Below, piece by piece: positions 24,661-33,746 of a stretch of DNA of 45,884 nt. A program made the translations under genes and the position numbers. The DNA comes from CAZHLD01 sp964533185. Its GTDB lineage: Bacteria > Acidobacteriota > Terriglobia > Acidiferrales > UBA7541. The DNA lies in assembly GCA_964533185.1 (NCBI GenBank), contig CAZHLD010000020.1, forward strand, positions 1 through 45,884, read 5' to 3'. Every line of letters begins with the position of its first letter. Position 1 is the first letter of the stretch. The notes under the pieces were generated by a model, which worked only from the letters and a program-made list of their open reading frames with translations, had not been told where the DNA came from and ran no database searches.

Positions 24661-25410
24661 GTGACCTTCCCTCGGAATCTTCATTTTGTGTCCTCACGCC
24701 GGCTGTTGACGCACCAGCGCGTTTTGCGGGCACTATTTGTGCTGCTTTTCCTATCCTGTGCGACGGCCGGCTGTGCCCACCCGCGCCCGCGCTTGAGCCG
24801 TGCCCCCGTCCCTCCGCCCACCAATCCTCCGACCAGACCGGCACCCACTCCGGTTGCCCCGGGCAGCTTTGTCGAACAGGGGGTGGCCTCCTGGTACGGC
24901 GTGCCCTATCACGGACGCCGTGCCGCCAACGGCGAAATCTACGACATGTACAAGCTCACCGCTGCCCATCGCACCCTGCCGTTCGAGAGCGTGGTCCGCG
25001 TCACCAACCTGAAAAATGACCGCACGATTGAAGTACGCATCACCGATCGCGGACCTTTCGTGGACAACCGCGTGATTGACCTCTCTCTGGCCGCCGCGCG
25101 CGACCTGGACATGGTCGCCTCGGGGGTCGTGCCCGTTCGACTGGAGCTTGTGGCCGCTGTGAGCCCCCTCGCTGGCCGCTTTGCGCTGCAGGTCGGGGCG
25201 TTTCAGGACCGTGCGAATGCCGTCCAACTGCGCGATCGCCTGGCGAAGCGTTTCCCACCAGTTTCGATCCGCGAATACGATTCACCCAATGGGATGCTCT
25301 ATCGAGTCTTTGCCGGGCGCGTCCCCGGCGAGGCCGCAGCGCGGCAGTTGGCCGAGCAACTCCGCCGCGAAGAAGGGCTATCGTCCTTCGTTATCCGCCT
25401 CGACGATTAG
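24661..25410 (+). CDS. rlpA: RlpA-type septal lipoprotein (DPBB + SPOR)
   Basis: 249 residues. A signal peptide ends in the lipobox TAGC, so it is a lipoprotein. A proline-rich linker is followed by the double-psi beta barrel RlpA domain (VASWYGVPYHGRRAANGEIYD, with the catalytic-type ITDRGPF motif). A C-terminal SPOR domain (GRFALQVGAFQDRANAV onward) binds denuded glycan at the septum. Relatives are lytic transglycosylases. GTG start. The charged 61-residue ORF upstream and the HIT gene 15-30 nt downstream complete a short same-strand cluster. Confidence 0.92.
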   Translation: MTFPRNLHFVSSRRLLTHQRVLRALFVLLFLSCATAGCAHPRPRLSRAPVPPPTNPPTRPAPTPVAPGSFVEQGVASWYGVPYHGRRAANGEIYDMYKLTAAHRTLPFESVVRVTNLKNDRTIEVRITDRGPFVDNRVIDLSLAAARDLDMVASGVVPVRLELVAAVSPLAGRFALQVGAFQDRANAVQLRDRLAKRFPPVSIREYDSPNGMLYRVFAGRVPGEAAARQLAEQLRREEGLSSFVIRLDD

Positions 25411-25443
25411 TGCAAACGGATTGCCTTGAACGATGGGGGAGGA

Positions 25444-25785
25444 ATGTCTGATTGTTTCTTTTGCCGGATCAGTCGCAAGGAAGCCCCGGCAAAGATTGTC
25501 TACGAAGATCCAGAAATCTTTGCCTTCGAAGACATCCACCCCCAGGCGCCCACGCACATCCTGATCTGCCCGCGCCAGCATCTCGGCTCGCTGAATGACG
25601 CCACGGCAGAAGATGCACTCGTTCTGGGGCGCCTCCAACTGGTCGCCGCTCAGCTTGCCGCCGAACGCAAGCTCACCGAAGGCTATCGCACGATCTTCAA
25701 CATCGGCCGGGGCGCGGGCCAGTCTGTTTTTCACCTGCACTTGCACTTGTTGGGCGGACGCTCATTTCGCTGGCCGCCCGGCTAG
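25444..25785 (+). CDS. HIT-family nucleotide hydrolase (HINT-like)
   Basis: About 113 residues. The CFFC pair at the start and the histidine triad HLHLHLLGG near the end are typical of HINT/PKCI proteins, which hydrolyse nucleoside phosphoramidates. The motif FEDIHPQAPTHILICP is also present. The ATG at 25444 sits directly behind a GGGGGAGG run; an in-frame TTG at 25426 is possible but has no SD. It closes the cluster with rlpA and is convergent with the cyclase. Confidence 0.92.
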   Translation: MSDCFFCRISRKEAPAKIVYEDPEIFAFEDIHPQAPTHILICPRQHLGSLNDATAEDALVLGRLQLVAAQLAAERKLTEGYRTIFNIGRGAGQSVFHLHLHLLGGRSFRWPPG

Positions 25786-25818
25786 CGGGTTCCGTTACAC
25801 TCTGGCACAAGTGTTTCT

Positions 25819-28301
25819 CTACTTATGGGTCATTGTATAGACCCCATCCCAGTCCGGGCCGGGGTCGTTCCGGAGGTATTCCCTGCCGCGTTCAATGAAG
25901 ATCCGCGCGGGACCATCGTCGGGCCACCGCTCGATCATCTCCTGAAAAATCCCAATGGCCTCGCGCCATTGCCTCTGCTGGTAGCTCGCTCGGCCCCGCG
26001 CAAACAGAGCCACGCGCTCGCCGTGATCACTTGTGCCGTTGGAAGGCCCAAGCAGCTCGTAAATCGTCACCGGCCGTGTCTTCCCCTTTACCCGGATCAG
26101 GTCGAGCTCGCGGAAGACGAATCCCGCATCGCGCGATTCAGCGACGGTAAACTCGGTGGCCAGGATGTGTGTGCCGTATTCCTTGTTGAGCCCCTCGATC
26201 CGCGACGCCAGGTTCACCGCGTCGCCCAGCGCCGTGTAGCCGTAGCGCAGCTCGGAGCCCATATTGCCCACCGACGCCGTCCCCGTGTTCAGCCCGACGC
26301 CAATATCGATGTACGGCCGGTTGTTCGCTTTCCAACCCTGCTGCAAGATGGCCAGCCGCTCAAACATTGCCAGCGCCGCGTGGCAGGCTTTCACGGCGTG
26401 GCCCGGCTCTTCAAACGGCGCGCCCCAGAACGCCATCACCGCGTCGCCGATGTATTTGTCCAGCGTCCCTTCGCGCTCGAAGACGATCCGCGTCATGTCG
26501 GTCAGATATTCATTCAACAACTGGGCCAGCTCCTGCGCGTCCAACTGCTCGGAGATGGTCGTAAAACCTCGGATGTCGCTGAACATGATGCTGATCTCGG
26601 TTTTGCGCGGCCTCACCAACTCCGGATTTTGCAGCAGCCGCCGGATCACCTCGGGACTGAGATATTGCTGGAAAGCGCCGCGCACCTTGCGTTTTTCTTT
26701 TTCTTCCACCAGGGCGCGGTACAGCGCCACCAGGCTGACGTTGCTCACCAACGTCAGCGAGGGGATTGTGAAGTTCAGCCACCAGCCATGCAGGAAGGCG
26801 TAGAACACTCCGCCTAGAAATGGTGCCAGTAGCAACAGGCCGAACCACATCCAGCGCGGCTGCACCAGCGCCAGCCAGATACCCAGCGGAATACCAAACA
26901 GCAAAATAATTCCCAGGTCCCAGACCACCTGCTTGGCCCCGCGCTGCAGGAACCGACGGTTCAGGATGTTGTCGATGACGTTGGCGTGGATCTCCACGCC
27001 CGGATAGTCCAAGCCTCCATAGGGTGTGCTTCTCAGGTCCCCGATGCCGGTAGCCGATGCGCCGATGAGCACAATCTTGTCTCGGAACGTGCCCGGATTG
27101 AATTTCTTCTGCACCACATCGGCGAGAGATTCATAGTGGTACGTCCGCACGGGTCCTTCGAAATTGATCATTAACCGGCCGATGTCGTCTGGCCGCACTC
27201 TCGTCACCCCGCCAAACTGGATGTCCACGATTCCTGTCGGCCCGTAGTGCAGCACGGTCTGGTCGTCCGGCAGGCCCAGGAACACGCGCACGGCCTGGAC
27301 GTCCATCGAGGCGTACAGGTCCCAGTCGTCAAAGTTCTGCGATCTCCCGTATGGGACCGCCAGCAGCGCACGACGCACCACCCCATCCGGGTCCGGTTGC
27401 ACGTTGAAAAAGCCGGTGGCAGCCTGTTCGCCGCGCAAGGCATTGGTCAGGATCTCGATATTTGCCTGCGTGCCGCGTGGCAGCAAACCATAGGGCGCAT
27501 AGTTCTCGATCAGGTTGCGGAACTGGCTGCGGCCCGGGTCCGAATGAAGCGGTCGAACCTGTGAGAAAGGAAAGTAGGCCAGCAACTTGGCGTAATTGTC
27601 GAGCGTTGCGTCGTCCAGACCGCGCAGGTCAGCCTGTGTGTACAGAAAGAAATTCCCCAGCACGACCCGGCCAATGCGCTCGATCGCTCGTGCAAATTTC
27701 GCGTCCGCGTCGTACTCCTTTTCCAGTCGCGCCAGCTCGACTGTCAGCGCGGGATCCATGGGCTGGCCAGCCTTGCGGCGCGCTTCCATCCGCGCGCGTA
27801 GCGCCCGAATTGGTCCGAGCGTCTCATCCGGCTTGCTGAAGGTGATGTCAAACGCCACTACCCGCGCGCCATCTTCACGCAGCACGTCCAACATGTTCGC
27901 GAAGTGCGTGCGGGAAAACGGCCAGCGCCCCAGCACCTCTTGGGTATGCTGGTCGATATCCACCACCACGATGCGCGGGTCGGGGCGCGAGTAACTCGTG
28001 GGGCGATAGCGAAATCGCGTGTCGAGCGACCCCAGTTCTATCCTCTGGATGAAATCAAATAGCGGCGTGGGCCTCTCACCCACAAANNNNNNNNNNNNNN
28101 NNNNNNNNNNNNNNNNNNNNNNNNNNNNNNNNNNNNNNNNNNNNNNNNNNNNNNNNNNNNNNNNNNNNNNNNNNNNNNNNNNNNNNCCAGTTCTATCCTC
28201 TGGATGAAATCAAATAGCGGCGTGGGCCTCTCACCCACAAATGTAAGGATGTAGATCGTCAGCGCGACCGCAGTCACTCCCAGGCTGATGCCAAACGACA
28301 C
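25819..28301 (-). CDS. CHASE2-domain adenylate/guanylate cyclase, split by a spurious gap
   Basis: After collapsing a 55-bp duplication and 100 Ns, the gene reads as a 775-residue protein. It starts with a membrane helix, then a large extracytoplasmic CHASE2 sensor (RPDPRIVVVDIDQHTQEV to about residue 370). Three helices follow (VVWDLGIILLFGIPLGIWLAL and the next two). A class III cyclase domain lies at about 480-690. Its metal Asp are in SDIRGFTT and GDAVMAFWG; DKYIGD carries the Lys typical of ATP specificity. The C-terminal tail has TPR-like helices. It should make cAMP in response to a periplasmic signal. The start is a GTG at 28301. It is the last gene in a unit with the FHA and PP2C genes, 175 nt downstream of FHA. 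Confidence 0.9.
28032..28241. repeat. 55-bp exact duplication flanking a 100-N gap
   Basis: Positions 28032-28086 are identical to 28187-28241, with the N run between. Both copies lie in the cyclase gene. Removing one copy plus the Ns (155 nt) keeps the reading frame, and the whole span is then divisible by 3 (2328 nt). Overlapping contig ends that were not merged are the likely cause. Confidence 0.9.
28087..28186. other. assembly gap (100 Ns), probably spurious
   Basis: Exactly 100 Ns between two identical 55-bp contig ends. The cyclase frame is continuous when they are collapsed, so no sequence seems to be missing here. Confidence 0.9.
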
Positions 28302-28476
28302 CCGGTGCTGCCACCAGGATCGGAGCAGCCCGAGGACGCGGCCAGGTGCCTTTGACGAGGGGGATTGATTCGACTGTTCTTGCTTCTTCGTGGGGTGGCC
28401 TCCGTCCCGCCGGCAGGCGCTCCGGAACTATAGCTCGCCTGGGGGAGTTTCGCCAAATCGTTCTGCTGGCCTGACG

Positions 28477-29226
28477 TTAGTCGCGAAACAGGAAGTTTAG
28501 ACGGACCTGGCCGATTCCAAACAGCCGGCCGGGCAGGACCTCAATCAGATCCCCATCGTTGAGCCGCGTTGGGCCCAGGATCTCCTGCCCGTTGACCTTC
28601 GGGATGATTTCTGCCCGGCCCAAATAGTACCCGTCGTCGCGCTTATTGATCTGCGCCGCCACTTCCGGTGCCAACCATCCCCGAAGCTTTACTGTGGCCA
28701 TTTCCGAAGAGCCGATCACCGTCAGCTTGCTGGAGATCACGTATTCATTCTGGTTCGTCCTGCCCTTCAGGACGGCCAGCGTCGGAACTCGCAACCGGGA
28801 CGGGGCCAGTTGCGAGCGCTCGCCCGCAGCTAGGGCTTCTTGGAGCATCTGGCGGCGCTCGCGCGTATCCAGCACCATTGTCTCGTCCACTTTCGGCGCG
28901 GAAACCTTTCGCCCGGCGTCGAGCGGCACCGCCGCCTCGTGTACTTCGTCTACTACGATGTGGTGCTTGCCGATCAGGATGGAGTCGCCGTCGCGCAGTG
29001 TAGTCCGCTCGATGCGCAGGTCGTTGACGAATGTTCCGTTCAGGCTGTCCAGGTCCTCCACCACCAGCCGGCCGGCCTCGGTGTACACCCGTGCGTGGTA
29101 GTTGGAGACCGCCAGATTATCGATCGGGATATCGTTGTCCGGAGCGCGCCCAATCATCACCGGCCGGCCGCCTACCGGCACTTCTTTGAGCACCGTACTC
29201 TCGAACTTGAGCACCAGCTTCGCCAT
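28477..29226 (-). CDS. double FHA-domain protein
   Basis: 249 residues, cytoplasmic. The first FHA domain (residues 20-85) shows MIGRAPDNDIPIDNLAVSNYHARV and DLDSLNGTFVND, with the Arg, Ser, His and Asn that bind phosphothreonine. The second (from about 170) is more diverged (VIGSSEMATVKL, NGQEILGPTRLNDGD). A linker holding VDETMVLDTRERRQML contains a threonine in TMVLDT, a typical FHA/kinase target motif. It probably reads phosphorylation by the Ser/Thr kinase encoded elsewhere. Its ATG directly follows the PP2C stop, so the two are coupled. Confidence 0.88.
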   Translation of the reverse strand: MAKLVLKFESTVLKEVPVGGRPVMIGRAPDNDIPIDNLAVSNYHARVYTEAGRLVVEDLDSLNGTFVNDLRIERTTLRDGDSILIGKHHIVVDEVHEAAVPLDAGRKVSAPKVDETMVLDTRERRQMLQEALAAGERSQLAPSRLRVPTLAVLKGRTNQNEYVISSKLTVIGSSEMATVKLRGWLAPEVAAQINKRDDGYYLGRAEIIPKVNGQEILGPTRLNDGDLIEVLPGRLFGIGQVRLNFLFRD

Positions 29227-30066
29227 TTACTTACCTTTTCCTTCGGCAGTGGGCGCCGGGGAGCGCCGCATCCATCGGCGCAAGTACGAGAAGAGCCCGT
29301 CAGATTCCTGATGGATCCGCACAACGATCACGGTCACGTTGTCTTCGCCACCGTATTCGTTGGCCAATTCGACCAACCGGTCGGCGGCGGCTTGCGCATT
29401 CGAGTGCGTCAACAGCGTGCTGGCGATCTCTGGATCGGTTACCATCCGCGTCAGCCCGTCCGAGCAAAGCAGCACGATGTCGCCGTCCACCAGTACGTGC
29501 TCGTCCGCATCTATTTCCACTTCCGCATCGGTGCCCAGCGCCCGGATCAGGACGCTCTGCATCTCACTGGCGTCCGCCTGTTGCGGCGTCAGCAGGCCCC
29601 GGCGCACTTGCTCGGCCACCAGCGAATGGTCCGAAGTCAGCTGTTCCAGCTCACCCGCCCGCAGCAGGTACGCCCGGCTGTCTCCTACATGCACCAGACT
29701 CAGCCGTGGCCCATCCATCCAGGCGGCCAGGATGGTGGCGCCCATGCCACGACGCGCTGGGTCTTCCTGGGCGGCTTCTCTGATTTTTCGATTGGCCAGG
29801 TGGACGGCACTAGCCAGGCGGTTGGTCTTGTCTGAGAGTAAGGGCTGTAGTTCGCCGTAGAAGGGCGCGGCAACATTGTTCGAGGCCTCGCGGCAGTGCG
29901 TCGCGACGATCTCCACCGCCAGGGCGCTGGCCACCTCGCCGTGCGATTCGCCGCCCATCCCGTCGGAGAGCACAATCAGGTTGAGTGGCGCAACGACTCG
30001 GTAGCTGTCCTCATTATTGCTGCGGATTCGTCCCACGTCGGTGCGAGCGCCGATCTCGATGCCCAA
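29227..30066 (-). CDS. PP2C-type protein Ser/Thr phosphatase
   Basis: 279 residues. Family motifs with metal aspartates are present: RSNNEDSY, LSDGMGGESHGE, GMGATILAA, HVGDSRAYLLR, LLCSDGLTRMV and YGGEDNVTVIVV. It should dephosphorylate Ser/Thr residues on partner proteins. A C-terminal basic segment (YLRRWMRRSP) may associate with membrane. The start is a TTG with GAGG 7 nt upstream; an upstream stop excludes earlier starts. The stop abuts the FHA gene start. Confidence 0.9.
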   Translation of the reverse strand: MGIEIGARTDVGRIRSNNEDSYRVVAPLNLIVLSDGMGGESHGEVASALAVEIVATHCREASNNVAAPFYGELQPLLSDKTNRLASAVHLANRKIREAAQEDPARRGMGATILAAWMDGPRLSLVHVGDSRAYLLRAGELEQLTSDHSLVAEQVRRGLLTPQQADASEMQSVLIRALGTDAEVEIDADEHVLVDGDIVLLCSDGLTRMVTDPEIASTLLTHSNAQAAADRLVELANEYGGEDNVTVIVVRIHQESDGLFSYLRRWMRRSPAPTAEGKGK

Positions 30067-30082
30067 GGGCAGACCTCACTCT

Positions 30083-30112
30083 CTCGGGGAGCCCGTTTTT
30101 CGGGCGCCCGAG
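30083..30112 (-). repeat. hairpin in the PP2C leader region
   Basis: Outer arms ctcggg (30083-30088) and cccgag (30107-30112) enclose inner arms gcccg and cgggc around a ttttt loop (30096-30100). With small bulges this gives about 11 base pairs. It lies 17 nt upstream of the PP2C start, in the divergent 30067-30428 stretch, which otherwise holds no gene I can support. A TATACT box for the plus-strand HD-GYP gene is at 30350-30355. Confidence 0.45.
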
Positions 30113-30428
30113 CACTCGAAGTCTCTTTCATTGCCCGTCTCAGCCGGGGCCAGCCACTGCTATTCCGCTAGGACGACACAGAAAATGAAGCCCTTTGCTT
30201 AGGCTAACAGAGAGGAATTGGGCGTTCAAGATGCGTGGCCGCAAGTAGTTACGTCCAGCCTGCATGCGCTCTTGCCCGGGCCTCGCCTGAGGTTTCTCAC
30301 TCATGATCTTTCCGCGCCATCACGCATGGAGGATCGAACAAGAATCCGCTATACTGGCTCGCTACGGCGCAGCGGGGGTTCGCGCGCCGTTCCCAGCTTC
30401 CCTATTGACCCGCGCGCCTCGCATCGGG

Positions 30429-32453
30429 ATGAAAAAGCCCGCCACAAAGCAAATCTGCTACATCAAAAATTCCTCCGTCGCCCCATTGGCGAAATCCCTT
30501 GGGCGCGGTTTTCGCCTGGTTCCCCTTGACCGATCCAGTCAAGACGCCTTGGCGCACTCAATGGATCCACGCGGTATCGTTTTTTTGGTCGATCTCGAAA
30601 AGGACGACTGGTCTCAATGGGTGAAGCTGTTCCGAGGAAACAACAGACTCCGGTTAGTGGCCTTGGTGAGTGGCCGTGCGCGTTCTCGGTCGCAACGCTC
30701 GGCCCGTGCCAAAGGCGGCGCCGCCCCGGCCAATCTGTTTGCCTGCCTGCCTTGCGAAGCGCCACGCTCGTTACTGAAGCAAATGGTGATCTCCGCGTTC
30801 GCCAGTCTTGACCTCGCCGAGCGAGAGCGCGCCACACGCGACGAGCTGGAGCGCACCCGGCTCGAAATGGACGAGCTGAACCGCATCGGCCTGGCGCTCT
30901 CCTCCACTCACGATGTGAACGCGTTGCTCAACCTCATCCTGGAGAGGGCGCGTGCCATCACCAGCGCCGATGCCGGCTCGCTCTACCTGGTCGAGGAAGT
31001 GCGTCCCGAACCGGCCAGTGCCGCAAGGGCCGATCCGCCTGCGCCACAATCCGTGGAGCGTCGTCTGCGCTTCAAGCTCACACAGAACGACAGCCGCCAG
31101 TTTCCCTTCACCGAGTTCACGCTTCCCATGACCGAGAAGTCCATGGCGGGTTACGTGGCTTTGTACGGCGAGGTTGTAAACTTGCCGGACGCCTATGTCA
31201 TCCCGTCGGGCCGCCCGTTTCAATTCAACGCCCGCTACGACCAGGAGACCGGCTACCGCACCCGCTCAGTCCTCACTCTGCCGATGAAGAACCCGCGCGG
31301 GGAAATCCTCGGCGTCCTCCAGCTCATCAACTGCAAGAATGACCCCGGTGCCCGCCTCACCAGTCGCGCGGCAGTCGACCGCGCCGTCCGGCCTTTCTCG
31401 GAGCGCGCTGAGCGGCTGGGGCTCTCCCTGGCCTCCCAGGCCGCTGTCGCCTATGAGAACGGCAAGCTCTATCAGGATATCGAGACCCTCTTCGAAGGTT
31501 TCGTTAGCGCCGCCGTTACAGCCATCGAGCAGCGCGACCCCACTACCTCAGGTCATTCCCAGCGCGTCTCCCAGATGACCATCAGTCTGGCCGAGACCGT
31601 GGACCGCGTCGAGACCGGTGCCTACGCCGCCGTCCGCTTCACGCCCGAGCAGATGAAGGAGCTCCGCTACGCCGCCCTGCTTCACGATTTCGGCAAGGTC
31701 GGCGTGCGCGAGGAAGTGCTGGTTAAAGCCAGGAAGCTCTATCCCACACAGCTCGCCCTGGTCCAGCACCGCTTTGACTACATCCGCAAAGAGCTGGAAG
31801 CACAGACCCACCTCCGCAAGACGCAGTTGCTCCTCGAGCGCGGCCGCGACCAAACCCTGGCCGAACTCACCCGTCTCGATGAGGAGTACCAGCGGCGCCT
31901 GGCCGAAATCGACGATGCCTACCAGTTCATTCTGCAGGTGAACGAACCCACCGTCTTGCCCGAGGGACAGTTCGAGCACTTGATCGATATTGCCCGCAAT
32001 ACCTACGTGGATCCGCGCGGCATCGAGCGGAATTTCCTCACGCCCGAAGAAGTGCGCTTCCTTTCCATCCCGAAAGGGAGCCTCGATCCCGACGAGCGCC
32101 TCCAGATTGAATCCCACGTCGTCCACAGTTTCAATTTCCTGATGCAAATCCCCTGGACCCGCGAGATCCGCGATATCCCCTGGATCGCCCGCGCTCACCA
32201 TGAAAAGCTCGATGGCTCTGGCTACCCTTATAGACTCCGCAGTGACGAGATCCCCGTCCAGGCCAAGATGATGACCGTCTGCGACATCTTCGATGCACTC
32301 TCCGCCGCCGACCGCCCCTATAAGAAGGCTGTTCAACCCGAGCGCGCCCTGGAGATCCTGGAGATGTCTGTCCGGCAGAAAGAGCTCGATCCAGACCTGT
32401 TCCGCCTTTTCGTCGAAGCCAAAATCTTCCAGCTGATTCACAAACGCGCTTGA
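30429..32453 (+). CDS. GAF/HD-GYP protein (likely c-di-GMP phosphodiesterase)
   Basis: 674 residues. The N-terminal ~100 resemble a receiver without the phosphoacceptor pattern (GIVFLVDLEKDDWSQWVKLF). A helical segment and a GAF domain follow (about 130-340). The HD-GYP domain starts near 370. Its HD pair is at H419 (LLHDFGKVGVRE), and HHEKLDGSGYP is at 590-600. These are about 170 residues apart, against about 60 in usual HD-GYP proteins, because a helical, charged insertion of about 110 residues sits between. It probably hydrolyses c-di-GMP. ATG 30429 is preferred; the frame is open to 30303, but a TATACT box (30350-30355) lies within that part. Confidence 0.88.
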   Translation: MKKPATKQICYIKNSSVAPLAKSLGRGFRLVPLDRSSQDALAHSMDPRGIVFLVDLEKDDWSQWVKLFRGNNRLRLVALVSGRARSRSQRSARAKGGAAPANLFACLPCEAPRSLLKQMVISAFASLDLAERERATRDELERTRLEMDELNRIGLALSSTHDVNALLNLILERARAITSADAGSLYLVEEVRPEPASAARADPPAPQSVERRLRFKLTQNDSRQFPFTEFTLPMTEKSMAGYVALYGEVVNLPDAYVIPSGRPFQFNARYDQETGYRTRSVLTLPMKNPRGEILGVLQLINCKNDPGARLTSRAAVDRAVRPFSERAERLGLSLASQAAVAYENGKLYQDIETLFEGFVSAAVTAIEQRDPTTSGHSQRVSQMTISLAETVDRVETGAYAAVRFTPEQMKELRYAALLHDFGKVGVREEVLVKARKLYPTQLALVQHRFDYIRKELEAQTHLRKTQLLLERGRDQTLAELTRLDEEYQRRLAEIDDAYQFILQVNEPTVLPEGQFEHLIDIARNTYVDPRGIERNFLTPEEVRFLSIPKGSLDPDERLQIESHVVHSFNFLMQIPWTREIRDIPWIARAHHEKLDGSGYPYRLRSDEIPVQAKMMTVCDIFDALSAADRPYKKAVQPERALEILEMSVRQKELDPDLFRLFVEAKIFQLIHKRA

Positions 32454-32594
32454 CCCGTTGACGGGCGTGCGGCGCCTCCTGCCGTGCAAACCTGCCGCAT
32501 AGATACGCCCGCACAACAGGCACAGGCTGGCGAGTCTTCAAGCACAAAACCCAATCCTTGATTCTGCGATTGGGCCGATTGACGCAGACCGCGA

Positions 32595-32600
32595 TACAAT
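32595..32600 (+). promoter_or_regulatory. -10-like box directly before a leaderless start
   Basis: TACAAT lies 7 nt before the ATG at 32608, and no Shine-Dalgarno is visible between them. Transcription would begin at or next to the A of the ATG. Confidence 0.4.
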
Positions 32601-32607
32601 CTCCCGC

Positions 32608-33666
32608 ATGATTCGTGCGCGCACTTTTCTGCTTATCGGTCTGCTCAGTTTGTGCCCAGTGTCCCTGGGGCTTGCCCAGTCCGCGCCCGGAACGACAATC
32701 GTCCTGCCGCCCAAGCTCTTGGCTGGTCAGCAGGCCACTCTGGCTGTGCTCGATTCCAGCGGCCGGCTGGCTTCTGCTGCGGTCGTGGAGTTCTCCGGCG
32801 GCGAGCGTGTCACCACCGATGCCACTGGCCGCGCCGTCTTCACCGCTCCCGCCGAGCCTGGCGTACTCCTTGCCCGCCTGCCCGGCCGTGCAGGTCGCGC
32901 CTCAGCCACGGTTGCAGCGCCTGTTGCCAACCTAGCCGATGGCGTTCAGGTCTTGGACTCTCCTTCCGTCGTTTCTGTGGATGACCGCTTCGTTGTCGAA
33001 GGCACGGGCTTTCGCGGCGATGCCAATTCAATTCAGGCGACAATCGGCGGCCAGCCGGCTCTCGTGCTCGCTTCCTCCCCTCTAAGCCTGGTCCTGCTTC
33101 CCAACCCGCGCGTCAAGCCTGGCCCTGCCCAACTCGTAATTGAGGTGGGAGGGCGCAGCCCGGGGCCGGTGCCCATCACCCTGGTCTCACTGAGGATCGT
33201 TCCCACGGAAAATGCGCTCAAGCCCGGGGAGAAAGGCGTCCTCACCGTGCGCGTCCGCGGCACCGACCAGCGCCTAGTGATCGAGGCGCGCAACCTCGCG
33301 CCCGAAGTCGTCAACCTGCCCCGCGGCAACATCCTCCGCGTGACCTCAAGCGGCGGCGCTGTGAACGAGGTATGGATCGAGATGCAAGGTGTGCGTGCGG
33401 GGGAATTCTCGGTCAGTGTGCGCCTCGTGCCGGGCGTCTCCGGTCTGCCGGACGTCGAGGCGGCTCGTCAAAAGTTGGTCGTCGCCCGCCAGATGGCCCC
33501 GGAGCAGTGGCAGGAGCGCGTCAGCCGCCTCATCCGGCGCATCGAACGCGATCCGCAAGATGCCCTCAAAGTCCGCGATGAGCTGGAGAAAATGCTGGCG
33601 GAGATTCCGCCCGGCGAGTTCGGCCGTCAGCTCGAAGCCGCCTGGCGCGTCCTGATCAAGCGATGA
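32608..33666 (+). CDS. secreted protein with Ig-like/IPT-like domains, unknown function
   Basis: 352 residues. The signal peptide (RTFLLIGLLSLCPVSLGLAQS) is followed by beta-rich domains. A first Ig-like domain with repeated V/T pattern is followed by an IPT/TIG-like segment (VDDRFVVEGTGFRGDANSIQATIG) and a third beta domain. The C-terminal helical part (SRLIRRIERDPQDALKVRDEL onward) is charged. No enzyme motif is visible; it may be a surface or matrix protein. rmuC follows 80 nt on. The plain ATG start without SD, with a -10-like box just before it, suggests leaderless expression. Confidence 0.75.
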   Translation: MIRARTFLLIGLLSLCPVSLGLAQSAPGTTIVLPPKLLAGQQATLAVLDSSGRLASAAVVEFSGGERVTTDATGRAVFTAPAEPGVLLARLPGRAGRASATVAAPVANLADGVQVLDSPSVVSVDDRFVVEGTGFRGDANSIQATIGGQPALVLASSPLSLVLLPNPRVKPGPAQLVIEVGGRSPGPVPITLVSLRIVPTENALKPGEKGVLTVRVRGTDQRLVIEARNLAPEVVNLPRGNILRVTSSGGAVNEVWIEMQGVRAGEFSVSVRLVPGVSGLPDVEAARQKLVVARQMAPEQWQERVSRLIRRIERDPQDALKVRDELEKMLAEIPPGEFGRQLEAAWRVLIKR

Positions 33667-33746
33667 GCTCACGGGCAGGTGCATTACTCGTGTGTTAGAA
33701 TTCATGACCAGCACGTTCCCGTCCCTGCCGCCGAAAGGATTTTCAA

